Of a stretch of DNA of 64,000 nt, positions 36,160-45,404 are shown piece after piece (within the stretch, counting starts at the first letter, position 1; each line of letters starts with the position of its first letter). The notes beneath the pieces are model-generated. The model searched no databases, was not told the origin of the DNA, and saw only the letters and a list, made by a program, of their open reading frames with translations. This DNA comes from Stutzerimonas stutzeri (lineage in GTDB: Bacteria; Pseudomonadota; Gammaproteobacteria; Pseudomonadales; Pseudomonadaceae). The DNA lies in contig NZ_CP007441.1 in assembly GCF_000590475.1 (NCBI RefSeq), forward strand, positions 2,858,660 to 2,922,659, given 5' to 3'. The translations under genes and the position numbers were made by a program.

Positions 36160-37587
36160 TCAGGCCTGGATCAATTCACGAACATCGACGAAACGACCGG
36201 TCACCGCGGCGGCGGCAGCCATCGCTGGGCTCACCAGATGAGTCCGACCGCCAGCACCTTGCCGTCCTTCGAAGTTGCGGTTGGAGGTGGATGCGCAATG
36301 TTCGCCGCTGCCCAGCTTGTCGGGATTCATCGCCAGACACATGGAGCAGCCGGGCTCGCGCCATTCGAAACCGGCTTCAAGAAAAATCTTGTCCAGCCCT
36401 TCCGCCTCGGCCTGTTGCTTGACCAGCCCGGAACCCGGCACGACCATCGCCTGCTTCACTGTAGTCGCCACTTTTCGGCCCTTGGCCACTTCGGCAGCGG
36501 CGCGCAGGTCTTCGATACGCGAGTTGGTGCAAGAACCAATGAAGACGCGGTCGAGCTGGATATCGGTGATCGGCTGATTGGCGCGCAGCCCCATGTATTT
36601 CAGCGCGCGGGATATGGAATCACGCTTGACCGGATCAGCCTCGGCCGCCGGATCAGGCACACTCTGGTCGACTGCCAGAACCATCTCGGGCGAGGTTCCC
36701 CAACTGACCTGCGGTTTGATTTCCTCGGCGTTCAACTCGACGACTGTGTCGAATACCGCGTCGTCGTCAGATACCAGACCTTTCCAGAGCTCGACGGCCT
36801 TGTCCCAATCGGCGCCCTTGGGGGCGAACGGGCGACCTTCAACATAAGCGATAGTCTTCTCATCCGCGGCCACCATGCCCACGCGTGCGCCGGCCTCGAT
36901 GGACATGTTGCAGATGGTCATGCGGCCTTCCATCGACAGATCCCGAATCGCACTACCCGCGAATTCCAGCGCATGGCCGTTGCCGCCGGCGGTGCCGATC
37001 TTGCCGATCACCGCCAGGACGATGTCCTTGGCGGTCACGCCGAAGGACAACTTGCCTTCGACACGCACTTGCATGTTCTTCATCTTTTTGGCGACCAAGC
37101 ACTGGGTCGCGAGTACATGCTCGACCTCTGAAGTGCCGATGCCATGCGCCAGCGCGGCAAATGCGCCGTGAGTGGAGGTATGCGAGTCGCCACAGACCAC
37201 CGTCATCCCCGGCAAGGTTGCGCCCTGCTCCGGACCGATGACATGCACGATGCCCTGTCGAACATCGTTCATCTTGAATTCGAGGATGCCGAAGTCATCG
37301 CAGTTCTCGTCCAACGTTTGTACCTGGATACGCGAAACTTCGTCTGCGATGGCTTCCAGGCCCCCCAGACGTTCGCCTTTAGTGGTCGGCACGTTGTGAT
37401 CCGGAGTTGCGATATTGGCGTCGATGCGCCATGGCTTGCGATTAGCCAGACGCAGCCCCTCGAAGGCCTGCGGCGAGGTCACCTCGTGAAGAATATGGCG
37501 GTCGATGTAAATCAGCGACGAGCCATCGTCACGACGCTTGACCTCATGCATTTCCCAGAGCTTGTCGTAGAGCGTTTTGCCGGCCAT
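36160..37587 (-). CDS. leuC: 3-isopropylmalate dehydratase large subunit
   Basis: A 475-residue aconitase-family 4Fe-4S protein. It starts MAGKTLYDKLWEMHEV. The iron-sulfur cysteines are in GSCTNSRIEDLR and EPGCSMCLAMNPDKL; GDSHTSTHGAFAALA is also typical. It is first in the leucine operon and is transcribed divergently from the LysR gene. Confidence 0.97.
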   Translation of the reverse strand: MAGKTLYDKLWEMHEVKRRDDGSSLIYIDRHILHEVTSPQAFEGLRLANRKPWRIDANIATPDHNVPTTKGERLGGLEAIADEVSRIQVQTLDENCDDFGILEFKMNDVRQGIVHVIGPEQGATLPGMTVVCGDSHTSTHGAFAALAHGIGTSEVEHVLATQCLVAKKMKNMQVRVEGKLSFGVTAKDIVLAVIGKIGTAGGNGHALEFAGSAIRDLSMEGRMTICNMSIEAGARVGMVAADEKTIAYVEGRPFAPKGADWDKAVELWKGLVSDDDAVFDTVVELNAEEIKPQVSWGTSPEMVLAVDQSVPDPAAEADPVKRDSISRALKYMGLRANQPITDIQLDRVFIGSCTNSRIEDLRAAAEVAKGRKVATTVKQAMVVPGSGLVKQQAEAEGLDKIFLEAGFEWREPGCSMCLAMNPDKLGSGEHCASTSNRNFEGRQGAGGRTHLVSPAMAAAAAVTGRFVDVRELIQA

Positions 37588-37639
37588 CAGACTTTCCTCA
37601 TCAGTGCGTTGGGCTAAAGCCCTTTTGCTTTATGAGGTT

Positions 37640-37658
37640 GATGCTAGGGGGTTGCATC
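37640..37658. promoter_or_regulatory. Possible LysR-type operator between leuC and lysR
   Basis: GATGC-N9-GCATC is a dyad in the 178-base divergent intergenic region. Spacing and location fit a LysR-family recognition site, but the match is short. Confidence 0.3.
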
Positions 37659-37765
37659 GAATTACTCAAATTCATATTTTTCATCCAAAGCATTCCCTTC
37701 AGGAATAACGGTAGGCTGTCCTATCCAACCAATACGCGTCTTAGCCGACCGTGGGAGTTAAACCA

Positions 37766-38632
37766 GTGGACCTCGCCAACCTCAACGCCTTCCTTGCCAT
37801 CGCCGAAACGGGGAGTTTCTCCATGGCCGCGGAGCGGCTGCATCTCACCCAACCAGCGGTGAGCAAGCGGCTGGCTGCACTGGAATCACAGCTGAACGTG
37901 CGCCTGTTCGATCGTATGGGGCGTGAGATCGGCCTCACCGAAGCCGGCAGAGCCTTACTTCCCCGGGCTTACCAGATTTTGAACGTGCTGGACGATACCC
38001 GCCGCGCGCTGACCAACCTCAACGGGGACGTCAGCGGACGGCTGAGCCTAGCAACCAGCCACCACATCGGTCTGCATCGCTTACCGCCGTTGCTGAGGGC
38101 CTTCACCCGCGCCTACCCACGCGTGAATCTCGATATCCGCTTCCTCGACTCGGAAATCGCCTATGAGGAAGTTCTGCACGGTCGCGCCGAACTCGCCGTG
38201 ATTACCCTGGCACCACAAACGGCGGCCCCGATTCTGGCCAGCAAGGTCTGGGACGATCCGCTCGACTTCGTCGTTGCCCCCGAGCATCCGCTGGCACAAA
38301 AACGTGAAATCACGCTGGCGGACATCGCCGGCTATCCCGCGGTATTTCCAGGCGGTAACACTTTTACCCACCACATCGCTCGGCGGCTGTTCGAGCGCGA
38401 AGGCCTCACGCCAAATATTGCGATGAGCACCAACTACCTGGAGACGATCAAGATGATGGTGTCCATTGGCATCGCCTGGAGCGTACTGCCCCGTACCATG
38501 CTCGATGAGCAAGTGGTGCGTCTGCCGCTGACGGGGGTTCAGCTATCACGGCAACTCGGCTACATCACCCATACCGAACGCACCCTATCGAATGCAGCGA
38601 AAGCGTTCATGGCGTTATTGGATGCCGACTAA
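37766..38632 (+). CDS. LysR-family transcriptional regulator (leu-adjacent)
   Basis: About 288 residues. The winged helix-turn-helix covers about 1-60 (FSMAAERLHLTQPAVSKRLA), and the ligand-binding domain about 88-288. I choose a GTG start at 37766 (M-DLANLNAF), with GGGAG eight bases upstream; the GTG at 37751 touches that site. The orthologue lies next to leuC in P. aeruginosa. It probably regulates the divergent leuC-leuD-leuB operon, which is inference. Confidence 0.92.
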   Translation: MDLANLNAFLAIAETGSFSMAAERLHLTQPAVSKRLAALESQLNVRLFDRMGREIGLTEAGRALLPRAYQILNVLDDTRRALTNLNGDVSGRLSLATSHHIGLHRLPPLLRAFTRAYPRVNLDIRFLDSEIAYEEVLHGRAELAVITLAPQTAAPILASKVWDDPLDFVVAPEHPLAQKREITLADIAGYPAVFPGGNTFTHHIARRLFEREGLTPNIAMSTNYLETIKMMVSIGIAWSVLPRTMLDEQVVRLPLTGVQLSRQLGYITHTERTLSNAAKAFMALLDAD

Positions 38633-38760
38633 CCGCACTTGCACTTTGCCATTAGCTACGGATAAGTTCGCGGCATAAGAATAAGATCACAGAGCGTCCA
38701 TGAGCATCGCCTTTCATTGCCCGGCCCGCGATTCCCTGCCCCTTCTGATCGAGGCCATTC

Positions 38761-41655
38761 ATGCTTCCTCCTGAGCCCCCTCAGAACGCCACCGCACACG
38801 AAGCGGAAAGACCCTGGCAGGATGCCTCTCGCTTATTATCGGTGCTCGACGGTGCTGGCGTCGGCGTATGGTCCTGGGATTTGTCACGCGGGATCGTGCA
38901 TGGGTCACTCGGTACGGGCAGGCTTTTCGGGCTCAGGGAACCGCTCGTCGAAATGGGCCTGAACGATTACCTGACGCTGATCGTTGCGGAAGACCGCCGT
39001 GACATCGAAACCATCGTTCTCTCTGTGCTGAAGGGCGGCGAGTCACGCTTCAGCTTTCGTCACCGGGTGCGCTGGCCGGACGCCAGCGTGCACTGGCTGG
39101 AGGTCGTCGGCCAGCGGCAAGACAGCGGCACGCAGCCTTCGATGATGGTGGGCATCATCCGAGACATCACCGATCAGCATCTCCAGGCCCAGGCCCTCGA
39201 AGATAGCCAGGAGCGGCTGGAACTGACGCTGGAATCGGCAGAGCTGGGCAACTGGGAATGGCACATCCCCAGTGACCGACTCTATGCCTCCGCCCGAGCC
39301 TCCGAGTTGCACGGCATCGTCGACGGCCCCTTCGACGGATCATTCCGCGAATTTTTCCGCACCGTCGCGGCCAACAACCGTCAGACCATGCGCGAGGCCT
39401 ACGGCGACCTGCTCCTGGGGCGGCGCCAGAGCTATCAGACGACCTATCAGGCGGAACACGCGGACGGCACCGCCCGCCACCTGGAGAGCACTGCGAAGCT
39501 GTACCGTGACGAGCACGGCGTGCCACTGCGGATGGTTGGCATCATTATCGACGCCACCGAGCGTGTCCTGCGCGAACAGCATCTTGCCGCATCCGAAGCG
39601 AAATTCTCGGCCCTGTTCCAGGGCAGCCCTGACCCCATTGCGCTCTCGCGTATCCGCGATGGCACCTTCCTCGAAGTCAACCCGAGCTTCACCGCCGTGT
39701 TCGGCTGGGAGGGGCGTGACATCGTTGGCCGCTCGGCCCCGGAAGTGGGCATCTGGCGCGACGAGACACAGCGTCAGGCGCTCTACCAACAGTTGAGTCG
39801 CGATCAGCATCTGGAAAATGTCGAGGCGCAATTTTGCACCCAGACCGGGCGGGTCGTTACCTGTGTGGTTTCCAGCCGCTTCATCCGAATTGATCGACGA
39901 CTGTGCATCGTCACGACATTCCGCGACATCACCAAGCGGCAGCAGGCCGAGGCAGCGCTGAAGGTCAGCGAGGCCAAATTCGCCATGGCATTTCATTCGA
40001 GCCCCGATGCCATCATCATCAGCGAGCGCCGCTCTGGCCGCCTCATTGAGGTCAATGAGGGTTTTTACCGCCTTTCAGGTTACCGACCAGAAGAAGCAAT
40101 CGGCCGCACGTCCGCCGAATTAGGCATCTGGCCGGTCGAGCAGCGTCAGCAGATTCTGGAGCGGCTGGAGCGCGACGGCCGCGTGACCAACTGGGAAATG
40201 GTCGGCCAGGATCGTCACGGCCGGCCCAAACACATTGAAGTTTCGGTCGAGCCAATCGCGCTTAATGACGTTGACTGCCTGTTGCTATCAGCACGGGACA
40301 TCAGCCAGCTGAAGGCTGCCCATGCGCAGATTCATCACCTGGCTTATCACGACCCGCTAACCAACCTACCCAACCGCGCCTTGCTGATGGACCGCTTGAC
40401 TCAGCAAACCTCCCTGCACAAACGACACAACCTGCGCGGCGCCTTGCTGTTTCTCGATCTTGATCATTTCAAACACATCAACGATTCGCTCGGGCATCCG
40501 GTGGGTGATGGCGTATTGAAGATGATCACTGCTCGCCTCGAAGCCAGCATTCGTCAGGAAGATACTGTCGCCCGCCTCGGTGGCGACGAATTCGTTGTGC
40601 TATTGACCGGGCTGAGCGGTCGTCGCTCGGAGGTGACGCGTCACGTTCGCCAGGTGGCCGAAAAACTACGGACGCTGCTCGCCGAGCCCATGGTCTTCGA
40701 AGGCAACAGACTGCAGGTCACGCCAAGCATTGGCATCGCCCTGATGCCTGATCACGGCGACACGCCGGCCGATCTGCTGAAGCGCGCCGACATTGCCCTA
40801 TACCGAGCCAAAGACGCCGGGCGCAACGCTATTCAACTGTTCCGCACGACGATGCAAGAAGCCGCCATGGCACGTATGAAAATGGAAAGCGAGTTGCGGC
40901 TGGCGTTGCAGCGTCACGAATTCGAGTTACAGCTGCAACCCCAGGTGGACGCCCTCTCCGGTGCGGTGATTGGCGCGGAAGTTCTGCTCCGTTGGCATCA
41001 GCCGGAGCACGGCCCGCGCTCTCCGGCTCAGTTCATCGACGTGCTGGAAGAAAGCGGCTTGATTGTCGAAGTCGGCAACTGGGTCCTAAAAGAAGCCTGT
41101 CGAATCGGTGCATCGCTATTGGCCAGCGGTCTCGTACACGCTGACAATTTCAGTCTCTGCATCAACATCAGCCCGCGTCAGTTCCGGCAGAGCGAATTCG
41201 TCGAACGCATACTCGATGCGCTGAAGACAACAGGACTTCCACCCAAGATGGTGACGCTGGAGATCACCGAAGGCATCGTGATCCATAACCTGGACGATAC
41301 CATCGCCAAGATGCGTCGCCTCTGCCGGCGCGGCGTGAGTTTCGCAATGGACGATTTCGGCACAGGCTACTCCTCGCTCACCTATCTGAAACGCCTGCCA
41401 GTGAGCCTGCTGAAAATCGACCAGTCCTTCGTTCGAGACGCGTTGGATGATCCCAACGACGCCGAGATCATCCGCGCCATCGTCGCGATGGCCCGGAGTC
41501 TGGAGTTGGAGGTGATCGCCGAAGGCGTCGAGCTGCAGGCACAGCTCGACCTGCTGCAATTGCAGGACTGCCATCTTTATCAGGGCTATCTGTTCAGTCG
41601 CCCCTTGCCGTTGGCCGAATTCAACGAGCTTTTGATATCGCACTCACAGGCCTAA
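38761..41655 (+). CDS. Multi-PAS GGDEF/EAL cyclic-di-GMP signalling protein
   Basis: A 964-residue cytoplasmic protein without membrane helices. Four PAS domains are apparent at about 25-145, 150-270, 280-395 and 405-520. A diguanylate cyclase domain follows with an intact GGDEF at 607-611. The C-terminal phosphodiesterase domain reads EVLLRW (E740) in place of EALLRW and keeps DDFGTGYSS (D864, D865) and KIDQSFV. Both enzyme activities therefore look possible. GAGG precedes the ATG by six bases. It may link an intracellular signal to exopolysaccharide or motility control. Confidence 0.93.
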   Translation: MLPPEPPQNATAHEAERPWQDASRLLSVLDGAGVGVWSWDLSRGIVHGSLGTGRLFGLREPLVEMGLNDYLTLIVAEDRRDIETIVLSVLKGGESRFSFRHRVRWPDASVHWLEVVGQRQDSGTQPSMMVGIIRDITDQHLQAQALEDSQERLELTLESAELGNWEWHIPSDRLYASARASELHGIVDGPFDGSFREFFRTVAANNRQTMREAYGDLLLGRRQSYQTTYQAEHADGTARHLESTAKLYRDEHGVPLRMVGIIIDATERVLREQHLAASEAKFSALFQGSPDPIALSRIRDGTFLEVNPSFTAVFGWEGRDIVGRSAPEVGIWRDETQRQALYQQLSRDQHLENVEAQFCTQTGRVVTCVVSSRFIRIDRRLCIVTTFRDITKRQQAEAALKVSEAKFAMAFHSSPDAIIISERRSGRLIEVNEGFYRLSGYRPEEAIGRTSAELGIWPVEQRQQILERLERDGRVTNWEMVGQDRHGRPKHIEVSVEPIALNDVDCLLLSARDISQLKAAHAQIHHLAYHDPLTNLPNRALLMDRLTQQTSLHKRHNLRGALLFLDLDHFKHINDSLGHPVGDGVLKMITARLEASIRQEDTVARLGGDEFVVLLTGLSGRRSEVTRHVRQVAEKLRTLLAEPMVFEGNRLQVTPSIGIALMPDHGDTPADLLKRADIALYRAKDAGRNAIQLFRTTMQEAAMARMKMESELRLALQRHEFELQLQPQVDALSGAVIGAEVLLRWHQPEHGPRSPAQFIDVLEESGLIVEVGNWVLKEACRIGASLLASGLVHADNFSLCINISPRQFRQSEFVERILDALKTTGLPPKMVTLEITEGIVIHNLDDTIAKMRRLCRRGVSFAMDDFGTGYSSLTYLKRLPVSLLKIDQSFVRDALDDPNDAEIIRAIVAMARSLELEVIAEGVELQAQLDLLQLQDCHLYQGYLFSRPLPLAEFNELLISHSQA

Positions 41656-41670
41656 CGGGTTATCGGGGAT

Positions 41671-41701
41671 AAAAAACGAAACCCCGCCAGATCGGCGGGG
41701 C
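41671..41701 (-). terminator. Terminator of the small heat-shock gene
   Basis: CCCCGCC-AGAT-CGGCGGGG forms a strong stem. On the minus strand it is followed by TTTCGTTTTTT. It lies between the convergent ends of the PAS/GGDEF/EAL gene and the Hsp20 gene. Confidence 0.85.
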
Positions 41702-41742
41702 TCATCATCAGTCCGAGGCAGCTCACGATGCCCCGTTGGCGG

Positions 41743-42189
41743 TCAGGCCTCTTCCAGCGCCAGACGCTCACCGTTGATCGGGATGCGCTTGGGCTTGGCC
41801 TCTTCCGGCACGACGCGCTCAAGCTCGATGTTCAGCAACCCATTGTTGAGGGCGGCGCCCTTGACCTCTATATGGTCAGCGAGGCGGAACGAGAGCTTGA
41901 ATGCCCGCTGGGCGATGCCCTGGTGCAGGTAGGTAACGTGATCTCCACCGTTTTCCCGCTTTCCGCCGCTGACCGTCAGCACGCCACGCTCGACCTGCAG
42001 GTCCAGATCAGACTCCTGAAAACCTGCGGCTGCTACGATGATGCGGTATTGATCATCGCCGTGCTTTTCCACGTTGTACGGTGGAAACGAGCTGCTCGCC
42101 TCATTACGCGAGGCCGACTCGAACAGATCGTTGAAACGATCGAAGCCAATGGATTGGCGAAACAGTGGAGCCATCGAAAAACTGGTCAT
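41743..42189 (-). CDS. ibpA: Small heat-shock protein, IbpA/Hsp20 type
   Basis: A 148-residue alpha-crystallin-domain chaperone that holds unfolding proteins in the cytosol. It begins MTSFSMAPLFRQSIGFDRFN. The alpha-crystallin core spans about 38-128 (PPYNVEKHGDDQYRIIVAAA through NNGLLNIELER), and the tail has the IPI-type KRIPING motif that docks between dimers. The start ATG has AGGAG upstream. A sigma32-like promoter and a possible RNA thermometer precede it. Confidence 0.95.
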   Translation of the reverse strand: MTSFSMAPLFRQSIGFDRFNDLFESASRNEASSSFPPYNVEKHGDDQYRIIVAAAGFQESDLDLQVERGVLTVSGGKRENGGDHVTYLHQGIAQRAFKLSFRLADHIEVKGAALNNGLLNIELERVVPEEAKPKRIPINGERLALEEA

Positions 42190-42250
42190 TTTGCTATCTC
42201 CTGATATTCAGCGAGTGGTTACCGCAGGACCCGAATTCGGCATCCTGTAT
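42190..42250 (-). promoter_or_regulatory. Possible RNA thermometer in ibpA 5' leader
   Basis: In the roughly 60-base leader a TCCTG segment can pair perfectly with CAGGA, which contains the Shine-Dalgarno, enclosing about 25 bases. This resembles ROSE-type thermometers known in ibpA leaders. It is hand-folded and unverified. Confidence 0.35.
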
Positions 42251-42256
42251 CGCCGT

Positions 42257-42284
42257 AAATAGGAGCTAACTGACCTAATTCAAG
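42257..42284 (-). promoter_or_regulatory. Sigma32-like heat-shock promoter for ibpA
   Basis: On the minus strand CTTGAA (42284-42279), a 14-base spacer and TCCTATTT (42264-42257). This matches the heat-shock pattern CTTGAA-N13-15-CCCCATNT well, with start predicted near 42250. Confidence 0.6.
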
Positions 42285-42305
42285 ACCGTTCGTCGGAGTC
42301 TTTTT

Positions 42306-43052
42306 ATGTCCAGAGTCATGTTGATCACCGGCGCAAGCCGCGGCATAGGCGCCGCCACCGCCAGATTAGCAGCTGCCCAAGGCTATGCCCTGTGCCTGAA
42401 CTACCATCACCGCCAAGACGCCGCAGAGCAATTGCTCGCCGAGCTTAAAGACGCCGGCACCCACGCCATCGCGGTAGCGGCCGATGTTGCTGAAGAAGCA
42501 CAGGTTGACCGGTTATTCGCTACGATCGACACCGAGTTCGGCCAACTTGACGTGTTAGTCAATAACGCGGGCATGCTGGAACGCCAGATGCGCCTGGACG
42601 AAATGGACGCGGCGCGGCTGATGCGGGTATTGGCGGTCAACGTAATGGGTAGTTTTCTCTGCGCCCGCCAGGCAGTGAAACGCATGTCGACCCGTTACGG
42701 TGGCCACGGTGGCGCCATCATCAATGTCTCATCGATCGCCGCGAAACTCGGCGCACCCAACGAATACATCGACTACGCCGCTGCCAAGGGCGCGATCGAC
42801 AGCATGACCCTAGGCCTGGCCAAGGAGGTTGCCGCCGAAGGCATTCGGGTCAACGCCGTGCGACCAGGCGTGATCCGCACCGAAATCCATGCCAGCGGCG
42901 GCGAGCCGGGACGCGTCGAGCGAGTCCAGTCCAGCGTGCCCATGGGCCGCGGCGGCGAGGCTGAAGAAGTGGCTGAGGCGATTCTCTGGCTCGCCAGTGA
43001 AAAGGCCAGCTACGCCAGCGGTGCGCTGCTGGATATCAGCGGAGGGCGCTAG
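42306..43052 (+). CDS. SDR-family oxidoreductase
   Basis: A 248-residue classical short-chain dehydrogenase/reductase. The NAD(P) motif is ITGASRGIGAAT, NNAG follows near residue 90, and the catalytic residues are Ser in INVSSIAAKLG and Tyr/Lys in YIDYAAAKGAID. The C-terminus is SGALLDISGGR. Members usually oxidise or reduce alcohols/ketones; the substrate is unknown. It is divergent from ibpA and convergent with dusC. Confidence 0.9.
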   Translation: MSRVMLITGASRGIGAATARLAAAQGYALCLNYHHRQDAAEQLLAELKDAGTHAIAVAADVAEEAQVDRLFATIDTEFGQLDVLVNNAGMLERQMRLDEMDAARLMRVLAVNVMGSFLCARQAVKRMSTRYGGHGGAIINVSSIAAKLGAPNEYIDYAAAKGAIDSMTLGLAKEVAAEGIRVNAVRPGVIRTEIHASGGEPGRVERVQSSVPMGRGGEAEEVAEAILWLASEKASYASGALLDISGGR

Positions 43053-43073
43053 GCGCACCGCAGAAACCACTGT

Positions 43074-44048
43074 TCAGACGGCGGCTTGGAAACCCGGCGC
43101 GGTGCCATCGAGCCCCAACAGGGCGTCGAGTCGTTCGCAATCATTCTCGCGCCGCAACTCGGCGAACAGCGAAACCGCTTGCGGATAGCTGCGCGTGAGC
43201 ATGGACAGCCATTGTTTGAGGCGACCCGGCGCGTAGCGTGGAGCGATCTTGCGCCGCGCCTGCATCCAGAAGTCAGCGAGCAGCGGTTGAAGATCCTCCC
43301 AACTCATCGGCGCGACCGTTACACCCTGCTTCGCCGCGCTGATCTGACGCGCCAGATCCGGCCGACAGACCAGCCCGCGGCCCAGCATGATGTCTTCCAC
43401 GCCGCTGACTTCTCGGCAGCGGCGCCAATCTTCCAACGACCAGATGTCGCCGTTGGCGAACACCGGAACCGTGACCACATCCTGAACTTTGGCGACCCAT
43501 TCCCAATGGGCGGGCGGCTTGTAACCGTCGACCTTGGTCCGCGCGTGCACGACCAACTGCTCGGCACCGCCGTCAACCAGCGCCCGGGCGCAATCAAGCG
43601 CGCCATCCGGGCTGTCGAAGCCCAACCGCATCTTGGCGGTGACCGGGATGTGCGCAGGTACTGCCATGCGCACCTCGCGCAGAATCGCATGCAACAGCTC
43701 GGGCTCCTTGAGCAGCACGGCACCGCCGCGAGACTTGTTCACGGTTTTGGCCGGGCAGCCGAAGTTGAGATCGATGGCGGGCGCGCCGAGGGTACAGGCG
43801 AATGCGGCGTTATCGGCCAGGCAGAGCGGATCGGAACCCAGCAATTGCACCCGCAACGGCGTGCCGGCACGGGTTTTCGCATCGCTGTCGAGTTCAGGCG
43901 CAAGCTTGCGGAAACTGGATGGCGGTAGCAGACGATCCGACACCCGAATGAACTCGGTCACGCACCAGTCGACACCGCCAATGCCTGTAAGCACGTCGCG
44001 CAGAATTTCATCGACCAGGCCTTCCATCGGTGCCAAAGCAATTTGCAT
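43074..44048 (-). CDS. dusC: tRNA-dihydrouridine(16) synthase
   Basis: A 324-residue flavoenzyme that reduces uridine 16 of tRNA. It starts MQIALAPMEGLVDEILRD. The catalytic cysteine is in NFGCPAKTVNKSRGGAVLL, FMN-binding segments include VFANGDIWS, and IMLGRGLVCRPDLAR is typical. The DusC assignment (versus DusA/B) rests on the N-terminal PMEGLVD and overall resemblance. The ATG at 44048 is preferred over a frame extension of 17 codons. Confidence 0.9.
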   Translation of the reverse strand: MQIALAPMEGLVDEILRDVLTGIGGVDWCVTEFIRVSDRLLPPSSFRKLAPELDSDAKTRAGTPLRVQLLGSDPLCLADNAAFACTLGAPAIDLNFGCPAKTVNKSRGGAVLLKEPELLHAILREVRMAVPAHIPVTAKMRLGFDSPDGALDCARALVDGGAEQLVVHARTKVDGYKPPAHWEWVAKVQDVVTVPVFANGDIWSLEDWRRCREVSGVEDIMLGRGLVCRPDLARQISAAKQGVTVAPMSWEDLQPLLADFWMQARRKIAPRYAPGRLKQWLSMLTRSYPQAVSLFAELRRENDCERLDALLGLDGTAPGFQAAV

Positions 44049-44132
44049 CAAAAACGGTCCGCTTTGAAAAGCTCCGCATTGTACGGAGCCGACGGGCACT
44101 TAGGAACGGTCCGGCGGACGCCGCCTGGCGTC

Positions 44133-44435
44133 CTATGGGTCCGTTTCGTCGTCGCGGTCTTCGATGGTATCGGTTCCTTTCGCTGCCCCCATACCGCCTG
44201 TGGCGCCCATGGCCCCGTTGCCCATGGTGCCTAATTCGGCGTCACTGTTCGTCTCTCCGTCACGGTCGACCATACCGTCCCGCTGGTTCTGAGTAGGATC
44301 CCGGATCTCGGACGATGGCCGCTCCATCGCATCGGTCCCCGTGGTGGATGGATTGGACAAATCGCCACCAGTCGGCCAGCGCGATGCCAGAGACAACCAT
44401 CAAACCAGCGCTCATCAGCAGAATCTGATCAGCAT
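44133..44435 (-). pseudogene. Possible frameshifted secreted Gly/Met-rich protein
   Basis: A Shine-Dalgarno-led ATG (GGAGAAAAAC before 44435) opens a frame that hits stops after six codons. The same frame is open again from about 44396 to 44133 and encodes a polar, Gly/Met/Asp-rich tail (GTMGNGAMGATGGMGAA). Between them an alternate frame encodes a hydrophobic signal-like segment (QILLMSAGLMVVSGIALA). Two compensating frameshifts would restore a 100-residue secreted protein. It could also be non-coding. The tail resembles in composition the adjacent protein at 44462-44776. Confidence 0.3.
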
Positions 44436-44461
44436 GTTTTTCTCCACTTTCGTCGGTTCGA

Positions 44462-44776
44462 TCAATCGTCGTTCTGATTGCCCAAGGTCCGGCGCGGGTG
44501 ATGCTCCATGTCGATATCGTTGTCACCGTGACCTGATTCGCTGTGGGCCTTGCTTCTTCGTTGGTCCTCACGTTCGTTGCGATCCGCTTCGCGACGTTCG
44601 GGTAAACGCTCGATTCCCTCGCCCAGTCCCATGGAGCCATTACCCAAACTGCGATCAGCAGCGCCGGTGTTCTGAGCCAGCTGGATCGTGGCTGAGTCGA
44701 CCGGGGTAGCTGCAACGCCTGTGCCCGCGACGAGTCCAGCCACGGATCCAAGCGCGATTAGCAAATAAGTCCGCAT
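44462..44776 (-). CDS. Small secreted polar protein of unknown function
   Basis: A 104-residue protein with a clear signal peptide (MRTYLLIALGSVAGLVAG, cleavage near VAA at 21-23). The mature part is polar and charged, with GNGSMGLGEG and an Arg/Glu/Asp/His-rich tail. AAGGAGAA lies upstream of the ATG. I recognise no family. It forms a pair with the possibly broken neighbour at 44133-44435. Confidence 0.55.
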   Translation of the reverse strand: MRTYLLIALGSVAGLVAGTGVAATPVDSATIQLAQNTGAADRSLGNGSMGLGEGIERLPERREADRNEREDQRRSKAHSESGHGDNDIDMEHHPRRTLGNQNDD

Positions 44777-44938
44777 ACGTTCTCCTTTTCAGAATCGCGA
44801 CACTTTTTAGGCAACCCAAGCGATCAGCCGTGCGCTATCAGTCAATGCCACCGACCAATGGCAAGCGGAACCGTTGAGCCGACCCTGGGGTCCGATTTAT
44901 TGAGAGCAGTAGATCTCGGGGTTAGAAAGGAATCCAAC

Positions 44939-45115
44939 ATGATCGCACCCGCACTGGTAATCCTCTTGATGATCATTGGCTGGAGCGCCGCCGCATTCGC
45001 CATGCTTTGGGGGATGTTGCGAATCGCTCGCTACCATCACAGGTCCGGACTCGATGCACCACGACACCGGCGAATTCGACCCGTAACGGGAAATCCGGCA
45101 TCAACGTTTCGCTAA
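44939..45115 (+). CDS. Small single-pass membrane protein
   Basis: A 58-residue protein: MIAPALVILLMIIGWSAAAF and further hydrophobic residues to about 30 form one membrane helix, followed by an Arg/His-rich basic tail. AAAGGAA is six bases upstream of the ATG at 44939, which supports translation. The open frame runs 27 codons upstream but without a start context. Function unknown. Confidence 0.55.
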   Translation: MIAPALVILLMIIGWSAAAFAMLWGMLRIARYHHRSGLDAPRHRRIRPVTGNPASTFR

Positions 45116-45151
45116 GCGCCTGAAGAAAATACACTTTCGCTCAATTAAGCC

Positions 45152-45179
45152 GTGACAGAACCACCGAAAGCTGTAGAAT
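45152..45179 (+). promoter_or_regulatory. Promoter of first initiator tRNA
   Basis: GTGACA, a 16-base spacer, then TAGAAT; predicted start near 45186, a few bases before the tRNA. The -35 differs by one base from that of the second copy. Confidence 0.6.
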
Positions 45180-45192
45180 GCCGCCCCACAGA

Positions 45193-45269
<77 letters not shown>

Positions 45270-45280
45270 ATTACGAAAAA

Positions 45281-45306
45281 GGCCACTCATGCGAGTGGCC
45301 TTTTTT
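45281..45306 (+). terminator. Terminator of initiator tRNA copy 1
   Basis: GGCCACTC-ATGC-GAGTGGCC followed by TTTTTT. Confidence 0.9.
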
Positions 45307-45404
45307 CGTTTCGGCAGGCCGCAAGCAACACCGCACAGCCACGCTGCTGTTGCGAGCGGAACAGCTAAGCAACTGAATAAAAAAGCTTTCTTTTCAGCTC
45401 GAGG

